A stretch of DNA of 64,000 bases from Spirometra erinaceieuropaei (taxonomy: Eukaryota > Platyhelminthes > Cestoda > Diphyllobothriidea > Diphyllobothriidae). Shown piece by piece: positions 22,990 to 34,990 of the stretch. The DNA lies in assembly GCA_902702965.1 (NCBI GenBank), contig CACRXP010000031.1:1614728-1678727 (forward strand), given 5' to 3'. The notes below the pieces were generated by a model that saw only the letters and a program-made list of their open reading frames with translations, had not been told where the DNA came from and made no database searches. Positions within the stretch are counted from its first letter, which is position 1. Each line of letters opens with the position of its first letter. A program made the position numbers and the translations under genes.

Positions 22990-25480
22990 ATGACGTCTAA
23001 CAAACTAGAAGTCGTCACTCCAATCTCCCTTGCCTTTGTCGGTAATTTTCTGCTACGTGCATACGTGTATATCGTGAACGGAATCCCGACAAGGTAAACT
23101 GGGACGGTCATTTCCAGCTTATTAGCTGTCGTCAACCAGCCTTGCCCAAGCCCAGTTTTTCGCCGCACCTGAACCCCAGGCGCGCGTTCTTCGGCCATTA
23201 GGAGCTGTTGAGTCTAACGCTCTACCAGTTCAGTGCAGGAATGTTTTCCTGTCTGTGAGGGCTCTACATTGACCTACTAGATACAATGAAACGAGCATGT
23301 CCCGTACCTTGATCGGCAAACGCACATCCACCATAAGTTAATATTCCTGGTCGCATGCAGGACCCACACTGAGTAAAAAGATGACTGCTCATACGGTAAG
23401 TGTATTTCCATTGATTTCAGATGCGCCTGTGCGTTCGGATGTATTTCGCAGAAAACATGCACACGAATATCCTTTCTTGCACTCAGTATGCAGAAAATCA
23501 CGTCATCGTGAAATCGTATGCTCGAAAGAATAATTCTTGGTTTAGAGAAAGTTTGCAATTTTGAGATCTCTCACCAGCGCAAGAAAATGTATGATTTCCC
23601 TTACATGAAAAGCATACATTTTGCAATTTGGAGATCCTAGGTGAAAGAACAAAGCCAGAACTGTCTCGAGCTTATTCTAACTTTATCCAGCCAATCATAA
23701 ACCTGACCACCATCCGTGACCCGTAGCACAAGCATGCGCCTGCAAACGGCTCAACTTGTTCATAGACGTGGCCTAACTCTAGATTAAGAAGCCAGTGAAT
23801 CGGCGTGCGCCACCTCCTGATTGAAGAATCACTTTGTCTGCGGTGACGGAGAATGACAGGTGGCGAAGCAATGGTGAACTTCGGTTCGATGAAGTGCCTT
23901 TTGACCCAACTGCTAGACCCCGTCTGTGAACCATCTGCGCTGTTCATGAGTGCGTGCTTATTCTTTTCTGGTGATAGACTGCGTTCAGTGTTTTGAGTGG
24001 ATGAATAAAAGCGAAATAAGCCCAACGTAGTTGTATTTTAGTCTACCCGCATTTTCTATCGTCTACCTATGCTATCATAACTTGAGAGGCTTCAAACCGG
24101 CAATCGGTTGCTTGCTCGTGACCTGCGCTACCCATGCGGGACTCCTTTGCGTTAATTTGCGGTCGAATAGGGTAGAAGGACGTTCGCTGATCATGCTCGC
24201 TCCGTTTAGGCTTGTTGCTTAATCTAGAGTTACAGTTGCATGGTAACCAGGATTATTTGCGGAAGGAAGTATCGACGAAGACTTGGATGATCATTTCGTG
24301 CTCATTTAGTCCGCAAACTATGCGGGTGAAGTTGTTATTCTGCTTTGTGGAGCTCTGAGAGCACGGATTCATGGGATTAGGAAGGACGTCTCCCAACTGT
24401 GTGAATACGTACTCCAAAAAGTCTGCAGCGTCCAGACGACCCCGACATAAACAGCGAATTCTACGTAAGCGGTTACCGCTGAAGGACTGTGCAGACGTGG
24501 ACCTACAGGCCTCGTCTGTTAAACGCAGTTATCGCCACGCAGCTTCTGCAATACCACAGACAGCAGACTAAAGAAAATTGGTAATAGATGCAACGCAATA
24601 CGGCGATCAAAGACCCAAAACAGTGCTGTTAACGTTGCATGCAAGCAGACAAATTCGCTCTAAAAAGGAAAGTAGGCTTCGAAGAGGACAGAGTCAAACT
24701 AACCGAAGTCAGTGATTCCGAGTCGGTAACCTCCGAAGAAATCGTAGTCGACTTTCTGGATATATAAGGGGAAAGTGACTAAAAATAGAAGTGAGAAAGG
24801 ACATTTCTTGAGGCACATACTGGGAGAAGGAAACCGAAGAAGGCAATTCAAAGGAAAAAAAACAAAACAAACCAAACGAAGAAACATGCAAAGCCATAGA
24901 ATGTGAGATCCTTAAATTTAAAGATAGGGTGTCCAGAAGACACTTAAACCAGAGAACAGTGTCAGTAATTAAAGGTGATCTACGGTACCCTAGAGATTTG
25001 TGTTTGATAAAAGAATTGCACATGGACAACATAACTTAGAGCGCACAAACCCTACTTGAAAGACCATTCTGCCTCTAACAAGCGGCAGAAAACAGGAGAA
25101 ACACGAAGCCTACCGAACGTTCGTTTCTAACAAGTTCCTGCTAGAGAGCGAATACTTCAAGTCGTTCTAAATACTGGCGTAGGACGAAGAAGTTGCCGCT
25201 GAAATGTGAACCGGAAGTTAAAATCACTACCCCTTTGGTCAACTGCGAAACTAACGCATGGCAGCACCTCCGTGGGCAGGCCTCTTGATTCAGCTTAAAC
25301 GGATTGGGGGCTGTGCAATGCTATTTTTGAAAGTTATATTAAATGATGGCTGTTTGAAGCTGTGCCTGCTGTAAAAAGGCTATGGGACATTCTAGACTAG
25401 AATTCTTTGCTACTCGTAGCCGAATTTAATATTCATTACTGAAGGCGCTATACATTTCTCTCGCAGGTAGGCCACACAGC
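22990..25480. other. ABCC intron with repeat fragments, no gene recognised
   Basis: Holds a partial R1 copy (23672-23925), an inverted R1 scrap near 24040, a duplicated block (24099-24160 against 22611-22675: ATCGGTTGCTTGCTCGTGA) and a degenerate relative of the fold-back family (23390-23560). Nothing coding is supported. Confidence 0.5.
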
Positions 25481-25606
25481 CTGCCTCACACAGCTCCATA
25501 CTCGCACACATGGTTGACTCGGGGCATCGTGTGGATCCCAAAGATGCCTTCCGTGTGATTTACAAGGTCCCACCTGATTATCCTAAGCGATTGGATCAGC
25601 GCCTAC

Positions 25607-25642
<36 letters not shown>

Positions 25643-25737
25643 AAGCGACTGCCATCGGGCTACAGAAGCCGGTCCTGTGCGCGCAGAAGTACCTCTTGCA
25701 CGCTCCGCGTCTGCGGTGGGCAGGGATCGATTAACTG
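25481..25737 (+). pseudogene. PLE endonuclease C-terminus with Ala/CAG insertion
   Basis: The frame reads HMVDSGHRVDPKDAFRVIYK, then an alanine stretch from GCA/CAG repeats (25608-25645), then KPVLCAQKYLLHAPRLRW. Both flanks match the end of the PLE-A protein (HLLDTGHTVDPKTSFRV and KPDLCKQ...LTLPW). So this is a PLE fragment in which a trinucleotide repeat has expanded. Confidence 0.75.
25608..25645 (+). repeat. CAG/GCA trinucleotide repeat
   Basis: About 12 units of AGC with interruptions (AACAG), within the PLE endonuclease remnant. Confidence 0.9.
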
Positions 25738-26317
25738 TACACGCCCTCCCCACACCTCCTCTCCACTCCCCCCCCCCGCCCTAGTGACACGTCTCTACCT
25801 AACCCTCACTGCCACTTACTGCCCAATCTCCCCCCCCCTCCTTATTCACACACCCCGCTTGTATGAAAAGACGAACCGTAATCGATTGCACTTATCGCTC
25901 ACACGTTTCAGTTTGCACCTCGTTCCCATTACAAAGGTACAGGCCTGATGATAATTTATCGAAAGCCGCGTATCCTCGCCAAATGCTCTTCTGGATTAAT
26001 AATCCGCTTACAGCGATCGGATACAAGATTATTTGAGAAACACACGCCTGGCAGTTCGTTTGTCACTAGCGCTGGGATCAATCATTGTTCTTGGGCAGGT
26101 ATTTTGTGGTATTGCATCTAGCTTACACTGCCATTCCTCGTCCGAATGGCAAAACAAGAATGGAGCGCGGGTGCATTAGATGACTTTACGCGAAGTTCCT
26201 TCCTTCAAGGTTATCTGCTCCCTACGCAAATAAGGCATCAGTATCACAAAATTCGCATCCATGAGAGCTGCTCCGCAGGCAGTCGGATAGCGACTACTCG
26301 CATGAGCTGAGAAGTAA

Positions 26318-27288
26318 CAGTGAGTGACCCATCTCGTGGAGTGTTGGCCAAAATTCTGAAATGTGTTTTCGATTAGGAAGGATTGCTTAGGCGCAGTTGT
26401 AATATTGATTATGCTGCGGTCTAACTATATAATATTTCGGACTCACCAGTATGTCGGCTTTCGAGTGCACTTCTTTTCGACCTCCTGTAGAAACGTTACT
26501 CAGAAAAAACGACTACTTAATTAGCATGCGTTTTTGACGGCCATATAAATTCAAATATATTTTGCGGAAACATCCGCAAAAATATTTTTCCTTCTGTTTG
26601 TTTTTTTAGAAAGCCACGTTGTTTTTAAATTTTATGACCGAAAAGATGCTATATTTAGGTTTTGAAAGTTTTCCAATTTCCGAATAATTTTGAGCCTGAT
26701 CAGACGTTGCATTAGCATTTAGCGACTTCTGTCCACAAGGTGCATGCTTTCCGCGAGAAAAATCATATATTCCTCCATGCCTTTAAAAGAATACCATATG
26801 GAGTTCATAAAATTTTGCAACGGATGGGGATTACGCTGTACATTTCACGGGGAGCATTTGTAAACGGACAGGTACGATGCTGTATAAATAGACATTGCCG
26901 GCCTTAAAAAAGTGATAATTGGAAATTTTTTCAAAACCTAAATACACCATCTCTTTGGGCATAAAGCGTAAAGACAACGTGATTTTCTAGAAAATGAGCA
27001 GAAGAAAGTATATTTTTGGATGTTTCCGAAAAATATATTTGAATTTATAAAACTATAGAAAATTAATGTGAAACAGGCACGCTACTTAAGTAATTATTTT
27101 TACGGAGTGCGGTTTCTGCAGGAGGTCGAAAAGAAGTGCATTCGTAAGCGGACATACTGGCGAGTCCGAAATATTATAGAATTAGGCCGCGAGATAATCA
27201 ATACTACAACCCTACCTAAGTAATCCTTCATAAAAGAAAACGCGTTTTAGAATTTTGGCCAACATTTCATGAGATCGGTCACTCACTG
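26318..27288. repeat. Fold-back element, 971 bp, long inverted repeats
   Basis: The termini CAGTGAGTGACC and GGTCACTCACTG are perfect inverses, and the arms stay complementary through TTGGCCAAAATTCT, AAGGATTxCTTAG, ATAATATTTCGGACTC and TTCTTTTCGACCTCCTG. It is flanked by TAA on both sides, a possible 3-bp target duplication. There is no transposase frame. Relatives occur at 3.7, 50.4, 51.1 and 57.5 kb. Confidence 0.82.
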
Positions 27289-27334
27289 TAATTCAGAAAA
27301 AGAAGATGCGATCACTGGACCAGGAAGTTTATAG

Positions 27335-27376
27335 GCCTGACGTTTCGGATTCTCATTCGAACCCATCATCAGAGGC
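27335..27376 (-). ncRNA. Hammerhead ribozyme-like motif, best-formed copy
   Basis: Stem I GCCT/AGGC (4 perfect pairs), core CTGATGA, extra T, stem II GGGTTC-(GAATGA)-GAATCC (one G-T wobble), GAA, ACGT palindrome, C cleavage base. Every conserved core base is present. Predicted activity would need dimer formation through the 4-nt stem III. Confidence 0.75.
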
Positions 27377-27411
27377 AGTCGTAGACAAAGGTAGTGGTTA
27401 CACTAAGAGTG

Positions 27412-27422
27412 CAGTATTTATA
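27412..27422 (-). promoter_or_regulatory. TATAAATACTG box
   Basis: On the minus strand, 35 bp upstream of the hammerhead motif; same 11-mer as in the other D-like PLE termini. Confidence 0.5.
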
Positions 27423-27959
27423 TTAAGTGACTGCTGTGTGACCACATGCGTACTATTATTAACAGTTCTCGCGATCACCACTGGGGGGTAATTGATGCAC
27501 TGATGGCTCGATAGTACGCGTCCGAGTCGTTAATTGCCGCAGCTTCATCCACCGCGTTGGATTTTGGCGTAATGAGTACTCGGCCACTTGGTTCTTTGTC
27601 ATTGGGATTGTTGCTCGTCCGCGCTCTCCCTACGGCGTGCCCACATAATGCCTCGGTACCAAGTATGGTGATGAGGTCATTGAGAAGTGTTTGACTTAAC
27701 ACTCTCAAGAAAAGGATGTGGTTTAAAAACACGCCAATACCTTGAATTTCACCTGTGCGCCTTCTCCTTCTTTCTCAAAAATAGGAAAAACGGTGTTTCT
27801 GAAAAAAACCTGAGGCAGGGGTCGGTTACGCTGTCCTGGTCCCAAGCGTAAGCGCGATGTGAGCATTGAAAGTAAAGTAAACCGAAGGAAAATGCTGAAA
27901 TCGTTGGCAAAAAGTAGCCGAGGCTGAGACGGAATAGGGGAACCTAATGTTTCGGTTGA

Positions 27960-28265
27960 CGTAATGTTAGTTTTACGGTTTGGGTAAGTGTCAGGCTGAG
28001 AATTAAGTTTACGGTTAGAGGTTGCGTTAAGTTTAGGCGTTCCGGTTAGAGTTAGGGTTTGGATTGCTGTTTAGATTTAAGTTTAGTGTTGAGGCTGGGG
28101 TTAGGGCTAAGGTAGGGTTACGGTTGGGGTTATGGCTAGGATTAAGGTTGGGCTTAGGGTTTGTGGCTGGTTTAGGGTTAGGTTTAGTGTTAAGTTCAGA
28201 GTTAGCGTTAGTTTTATAATTACGTTAAGGATCAGGTTTATTTCTGAGGCTATGTTTAGGTATAC
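27960..28265 (+). repeat. Degenerate telomere-like array (TTAGGG-type)
   Basis: Repeated variants of GGTTAGGGTT, GGGGTTAGGGCTAAGG and GGTTTAGGGTTAGG over about 300 bp. G and T are biased to the plus strand. The units are too diverged to be a functional telomere. Confidence 0.75.
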
Positions 28266-28289
28266 CGTTAGATTTGGGACATTGCTGTT

Positions 28290-29730
28290 CCATGTGTCTC
28301 GTCAGCCAGGTCTTTTTCGGAGATTCTAGGCTTCCTTCAATCTCGTGGCAGATTTGTCATACATGGGGTTGCGTTTTCCGTCCCAGCCTCCGCTACTTTC
28401 CGCACTAACTATATAAGCATCCTTCTTCGGCTAACTTTATTTTCAATGCCCACATTGCGCTTACACTTTGGACCAGGACAGCGTAACTGACCCTTGTCAA
28501 ACCTGAAAAGAAGGACATGAACAGAGAGACAACATATGTGATCTAAATTCATAAAAAAATCGATAAGGTTTGGTCCTGCAGCCGCACGTGATGAATGTCG
28601 TACGGTCAACCTACGAAATTATTTTTTAGTAGGGGAGATTACTTGCAAATACTGCACACGATGAGGCGGATTGATTGCCTCCTGTACTTTGGCAACCTCA
28701 GTGGGTTTGTCCAAGCGTGCCCTCCCCGTCTGCGCGGGTTGCTCGCTTATGGTTTGCAAATGAAATAGTTAAAATATTTATTCACCCGGATTGCATACAG
28801 TCGCTTTTGAAACCCTCGGGACTGCGCAATCAATTAGCACTCCCCGCTCCGTTTTACAACGGACTTCACGGTTTCATGGGCTACTACTTCGTTTTAGGTA
28901 TCCATCTTTTAAATTAAAAATTCGACGACACACGTTACTTCAACTGCGTTACTGCTTCCCGTAACCATTTCTTCGCTTTGCTCTGCTTCCTCGTCTCGAT
29001 CACCCAATATTTTGCAGGGCGACCTTGGCAGTGTTTCCCACTTCCTATTGGTTGACAGCTTTCCCGTTGCATTTTTTCATCGTACCGTGCACTCTAGCGG
29101 CTTCCGCGCTGTTCTACGTACACCTTTTAATTTTAATACTACGCATTCAAATTTCATTCCTTCCAAAATACCTTCTTTTGTTCGAATTCGATTTCCTATG
29201 CCTTTCTACGTTGCCGCCTTTCCCTTGGCCTGCCCTAAGGCCTCCCCCCCCCCCCATAAGACCCCTGTTAACGCTGTTTCCGCATCACTGGCTCTTAGGG
29301 TTTTCCTACCACCAATGAGGGTATAGGATCAAACCTGACCAAGAAACTCTATCTACTTAGCATTAAAGCAGTTCAGAAAGAGGCTCGATCCGAAACATAT
29401 GTCAGTCGGAAGCGCTATCTCAGAGAAGACTGGTTCGCAGTGTTGGATAAAACAAAATGGGTTGATACAAGGGCGAACCTTCTCATCGAGACTTTCGTCG
29501 ACTTGAAAACAGGAGACAGGTGGCAGGAGTTCCTCCTTTGGCAACGAGTTGGACGCCAGACTGTAACATTGGCGCCTCATGACATTGGCATAAGTGACCT
29601 TGCCAGGCGCAGAGTGCCAGGAAGAGGAGTACTTCTTAAAAGACGGGCTAGCCACCTGTCCAGTGGGAATTGGTCGATAGTTGAGTTGCTCGCCGGTGTG
29701 AGCCGGTTTTTCCAATGTGTCTTGACGCTC
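28290..29730. other. ABCC intron, no gene recognised
   Basis: C/T-rich plus strand in 28900-29330 with long open but compositionally driven frames. A minus-strand open frame (29353-29751) has no motif that I know. Confidence 0.4.
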
Positions 29731-29744
29731 TGTGTATGTGGTGC

Positions 29745-30055
29745 GGGACATGAAGGGATAAAATAAAAACGAAGAAGCAGTTAAAGAAGGCCAAAAGGAG
29801 AGACGAGAGATTCTGCGTTAAGTGCTGACGGTCGAATACTGAGCGTGGCAGCCACTCCAGTGCCCCCTTTCACGGCCTCTCTTTGACCTACAATGACTTC
29901 AAGGAAAGGGGGACATGAGAGGATAAAAGAAACCACGAGGAAGCAGGTAAAGAAGGCAAAAAGAAGAGACGGGGAGTTGCATTTAATTTGCAGACGGCTG
30001 ACTACTGAGATAAAGCTCCTGACACAACTATCTACCCCTTTCGTTGTCGCCAACT
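29745..30055. repeat. Imperfect tandem duplication, about 150-bp units
   Basis: 29750-29870 and 29905-30055 share GACATGA-GGATAAAA, GAAGCAGxTAAAGAAGGC, AAAAGxAGAGAC and a CTACTGAG/ATACTGAG block. Confidence 0.65.
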
Positions 30056-30059
30056 AAGC

Positions 30060-32095
30060 GACCATGAGTTGCTTTATGGATTAATTAGGTCAATACACTC
30101 TTGACAGTTAGTTGTAAAACTTAGTGATTTTTAGGTGTATTTCATTTCTAAATTTGTCCATAACAAGTTCTTAGGAGACACCTTTTCGAGACAAAAACTG
30201 ACAAAGTTAATAACAAAAAGTCACTAATTTTTGCCCTTATACCTTTCCTCGAAAATCAAGGCGCGAACTTGAAGTAAATCCGCCGAAACAACCCCTTATA
30301 TGCTAGCTCCGGAAGTTTGCATGAATATTTTAGCTGAAATCTGTCAGCGACTGTGGAGTAACAGTGAAATATTCAGGAGCTCCTGGGGAGCAGTCAGTAG
30401 TATGCAAATACTGAATGATTCAGGTGTCAGTGTCAACGTCAAAAGCTGCAGCACGACACGGCAGAATGCCTTAAAAATCACAAAGGGCACGGGTGAAACC
30501 GAACAATTTAAACAGCAGAGAAGATCTACAAAGAAACAGCAAGTCGCCGAATTCCAAAGAAAGTTGTTGTAGGCTTATTTTGCAATAAACGACACGTGCA
30601 CATATGAGCCAATAAGCTGAATCTTTGAGCAGGTAGTGGCCCAAATCGATGAACCTGGGGAGTGGCATGTGTGGATATCTACTCAAGGACGTTATACAGG
30701 GACTCACCAATAGATGAATTGTCAGTTGGAAGTTTATGTTCCGTAGGGTGCTTCAAAGAATGAAGGAACTTGGCTGCAGGCGAAGACTGCAATTCCTGGA
30801 AAAAAAAGTCTGCGTTATCTGCAATAGTATATCTTGACCAGATAAATGGGAACCTAGAAGCAGAAATAAGCAAGGCAAATTCACAATCTTTTCCCTGAAA
30901 AGACTCGTTAGACATTTCTCAAAGTCACAGTGGAGTGGCGTTAAGCGATCTATCCTGTTTGCAGGACTGAATACGATTGATTCAGTTCCGCCCCTGGCTC
31001 CCAGTTTAGACGTCTCCCGTGCAGTCGGGTAGGGCTGAGCACTCGATGATGGGGCCCAGAAGCCATTGGTATGATTATCAAGGAGACGAACTGTCTGCTT
31101 TACTTTCTGGTTGCTCACTACGGTAGGCAGCAAACGAATTGGGACGTCGGACTGCTCCATCCCCACGCAGAAATCACCTGGTATAGGAATATCTAGGAAT
31201 GAAACGTATGCTGAGCCAACAACTACTTTGCAGATGTAAACGGTGAAAAATGGGTTAAAAGTGTCTGCCATAACTGGGAATCGCGTGCATTAGATAATAT
31301 CAGCCTACTTAAACGAAATAAGTGGCAATAATATAGCAACAATTCGTACAAAAGAGCACTTCTAAATCCCTTTAGCTGCGTCGTCTTCTTCTGCACCATT
31401 TGAAGGTTACCCATTCGACAGACCAACAGATGCTGTGCATCCCCTTCAACCTTGTTCCAATGAAGGCGATCGACGATTGGTGACTGCATGATGACTTGGG
31501 GGCACTGGCTTTGGTATCCTGACAAAATCAGTAGCCTCTTGTGCACATTCAAGACTCCACTCTCACATTGCATAACAAGCATATGTTCTCGAAGGCCGAC
31601 CTGACACTCCTGCCTACCATCAAATGCTAATCGCATCCAGTCTTACGCCCTTCTGATTATTCCGGTTCAATCGCAAGTCCTATGGCCAGAAAAGTGGCAA
31701 CCAAACTCTCTGACGATTTATCGATCAAGTTCTCCGAGAAGCGGTCTAAAAGCCACAGCAGGCAACAACAACAACAAGGGGCTATCAGAGGTACACTGCT
31801 CAATCTGGCAGCTTGGAGTGTCCTACCACTTTTAGACGCTGAAAAACTATGCTGAGATGCGGATGTGCTGAGCGATTTACTCAATTTGGCAAACAGATGG
31901 GATGTTGGCTCGATTCAAGGACGAGGGGCAATAGTAATAGGATGATTCAGTAATGCGTACTCGTTCCCAACCTCTTTAATCTCATGCTCTCCGTCATGCT
32001 GATGAAAGCCTACGATGAGGAGGGAACTACACTCGCAACCAAACACAACAACCAAGGTAAAATGCTAGCTTTAAAGTGTTGGGATGAATGGCAGC
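30060..32095. other. Expected site of missing ABCC linker exon; not found
   Basis: The 3' side of the NBD1 exon at 32101 must splice to a linker in phase 0. Minus-strand open frames exist (31657-31884, 31223-31636, 30753-31271) but none shows the usual ELL..GxFAEFL-type start, so none is called. Confidence 0.4.
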
Positions 32096-32100
32096 CTCAC

Positions 32101-32307
32101 CCTGAATGTCCCAAAGTGTGCCACGCTGCCATTGTCAAGGACGAGAACCCGATCACAGCTCGAAAGCCACTGGTAGGTGTTGGTCACGAATATACGCGTG
32201 CGGTCTCTCAGGATGCCCCGCGGTCCAATGACGCGCTCAAACAAACGCTGTCCAACGTGGACGTCCACAGCGGCCAGAGGATCGTCGAGGAGGTAGATGT
32301 CGCGTTG
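32101..32307 (-). CDS. ABCC exon: NBD1 Walker B, D-loop and altered H-loop
   Basis: A 207-nt exon (acceptor TGCTTTTCAG, donor GTGAGG). It reads QRDIYLLDDPLAAVD: Walker B with the Asp that replaces the catalytic Glu in ABCC NBD1s, and the D-loop. The switch segment reads IFVTNTYQWL, so the H-loop position carries Asn (codon 32179-32181) instead of the usual His. The end, VLVLDNGSVAHFGTFR, fits the family's closing strands. Confidence 0.93.
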
Positions 32308-32684
32308 CTGAAAAGCACAAAAAACACTAACAACAGAAGATAGTCTTCCGTTTTAAATGTAAACAGTGAGCTAGTCACGGAAATGACATCTACGGACACC
32401 CCTCAACCTTTGAAGTGTTCTCAAATTGCCCGAACATCATGAATGATAGGGGACAATTTCTATCAAGTAGGACTACTAGTAAGGAATGAAAAGGTGCATT
32501 CTGCACGATGAAACACTTTCGCATGATTTTTAAAATCATCGAAGCATGGACCGCATAACTGACAGTATGGTTATTTTAAATTATGGAATTCCTTTGCTGT
32601 ACACAGGGGCAAGTCTTCCACGAAATATCAGTAGAAGTTCTGGTAAGATGTGGTTATATAGACCCATCTGATGGACACGCTACG

Positions 32685-32910
32685 GTTGGGGTTGAGGCTA
32701 GGTGTTAGGGTCGGGGGTTAGGGCAACGGTTACTCAACCACTCAAAGTGCAATTGCGCATTTCCAATAGCTTTTCTTTTGCATGCAACTATTTGACCTCG
32801 TCGACTATGCGTTCCCCAGTCCCACCTGTAAAAACCCCGATTGCCACCGGTCCCGCATTACTGGGGTTTGTTTACTTCAGGTGGGGCTACATAACCCCAC
32901 ATGACCGAAG
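32685..32910 (+). repeat. Telomere-like array with conserved flank
   Basis: GGTTGGGGTTGAGGCTAGG and GGGTCGGGGGTTAGGG, followed by a flank (ACTGGGGTTTGTTTACTTCA, GTGGGGCTACATAACC) that is the reverse complement of the flank of the array at 45.5-45.9 kb. The two loci therefore belong to one repeat family. Confidence 0.65.
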
Positions 32911-33559
32911 TCCTTAACTAGAAATAGCAAGCAGGCCGCGAAATTCACCTCGACGAACGCCCTTCATGTTTCGGGTTTCCGAAAACTGCTCGAAAATAAT
33001 AGATGCTTGGAGAAAAATTGCTACGAAGTGAAGAATACATTCGAGTAATGAAAATATCATTAAAACATTGGTCAACTAACGGAAAGTGAAATGATTTAGT
33101 ACTGTGCTATTACACCTATCGGCAGTAATCATTGGAACGGCCCATTATATTTGCAGAATGTAGACACTACCAATCAGGGCGTGAGACCTACAAATTACGG
33201 GTAAGGAGGTGTCAGCAATGCGCTTACTGATAATAGAGTAATTACCGACCGTAATGAGTTGTGTCATTGCACCAGAGTAACGCGCGATGCTGTGAATGCA
33301 AAAAATCCTGAAATCCTGAAAATGGGCCTGTCGAAACTGATCATACGTAATGACCTGGTCACACTTTTTGCGAACGTGGTCAAGCCTCAATGATGCTACA
33401 TGCTTTCCCCATGTAGGCTGCGGCATCGGCACTATACTCCAGAGGGGGTGACAAGGCATGCGTTCAAACAATTTCAAGTGTCTTCCTTGGATGGCTTCAG
33501 AGATCCCCGCAGTGGGTTTGGACCAGTTCGTCAGAGACGGGACGATTTCCGGTCACTGG

Positions 33560-33770
33560 TGTCCAGGATCTCCAGCTTCCGCTTGTCTTCCACACACATA
33601 GTCCAGCACTAACGGCCACAAAGGGGTGACCCAATAAAAATCTGGTTCACGCAGATTTTTGTTATGACCGTCCACAGACTTTTTAAATGCCTTGGAAAAA
33701 TCTAACAGGAAGAAGAAATTTGGAGTCACAACAGCGTTTTCTTTAGGCCTGTGGGGCGACAACTCATTCT
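33560..33770 (-). pseudogene. Possible LINE reverse-transcriptase scrap
   Basis: The frame reads FFFLLDFSKAFKKSVDGHNK, resembling the LDFSKAFD motif of LINE RTs, then drifts. No second motif was found to confirm it. Confidence 0.35.
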
Positions 33771-33779
33771 GAGATATCT

Positions 33780-34985
33780 GGAACTGGTCGTTTATTCAGT
33801 GACCTGGCTCATCCGAGAAGACATGTTTGCAGATTTTAGAGAAATTTACGATTCTGGTTAGGTTGAACCTCACGCTCCTACTTGTCCTTGCATTTAAAGG
33901 TCCTAAATTTTACGCCCTGTACCTCCCGGTTAAGGATAGTCATACATTTTTCTGAGACCATTAGGAAGTAGTCACCTAGTATTCATACTCTTTTGTCATG
34001 AGTGAAGATTAAGTTGTACAATTTTAAACAAGAATCAAGAAACGTTGAAATGCGACTGTCGTATATTGAAATTTATACGTGGATGTCCACTGCGCTACGT
34101 TCACCACCGGTTGTTAAGTAGGCATGGCGGTATCGCCCACATCCAGACGAATTGTTTCACTGGTGTAACTGTAACCCCTGTCGTATACGCTTACTTGTTT
34201 TTCTATATCCCAAATTCCTTTCTCTTAATAGATTATCTTTCTTTCTCGTCCAGACTTATCTCAGTTCTCTTCGCCTGAATGAGGATGTTAGCAAATCTAA
34301 CGACTGACCTGTTCATTCTCGTAAGGGACGTATGCCAAGTGTTCACCATCCTCAAAGTCTTCGTCAGCTACGGCACGCCGTCTGTGTGCTGATGTCTCAC
34401 GTGCTCTTCACGGTATTGGTGGATTGCACAACCAATCATACGTGCCAGAAGGCCAGCCGACAAACCGGACACACAAGGTAATATCTGATTGGTCGCCTTC
34501 CAGTCCGACCTTGGGCATTCCCGGATGCACCCTTTTTGCCCTGTAAACGCAGTTAATGTACGTCATTGCGCTTTTGTGTCCGCCCCTGCCACTAGGTCCC
34601 GGTTCTGGGGTCTGTTCAAGGTGCGTTGTTGGACTGGCGATCAAGGAGGCGTGCGGGAAGTCAACGTTTGAAGACTCTAACCGTATGTCGGCAGCCTTCT
34701 AAATAAGGCCCAGTTGACATGACAGGATCTGTCAAGCTGGTGACGCGAAACTCGTAAGCATTGATGCTGTTTGAAATCAGTCTACCGTTAAAAGGCAGCA
34801 AGCAACGATTGGTCGGATATGAATACAAGCACCCCCGAGAATTTGTCGCGAGTCCAGGTCTACTGCGGCGAATAGGTTTAAAGGATTTTACGGATGGGGT
34901 CTAGGAATGAACGATACCGTTGAAATAACGTAAAAGGTCAGAAAGCAATCTCAACATCAAGTGTTCGTTGTAATGTTAACTTCGG
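33780..34985. other. ABCC intron, no gene recognised
   Basis: Nothing coding or repetitive could be named between the NBD1 exons here. Confidence 0.4.
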
Positions 34986-34990
34986 TGTAC

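Larger units (their letters stand above)
27300..27700 (-). mobile_element. D-like PLE terminal fragment
   Basis: On the minus strand it shares with the copy at 840-1090 the blocks CCAACGCGGTGGATGAA (CCAACGCACGTGATGAA), GCGGCAATT (GCAGCAATT) and TATAAATACTGCACTC, then a hammerhead motif and an end of GCATCTTCTTTTTC. No RT or endonuclease remains. Confidence 0.75.

Noticed and set aside
31223..31884. Open minus frames as the missing ABCC linker
   Set aside because: No conserved linker motif, and acceptor, donor and phase do not fit together.
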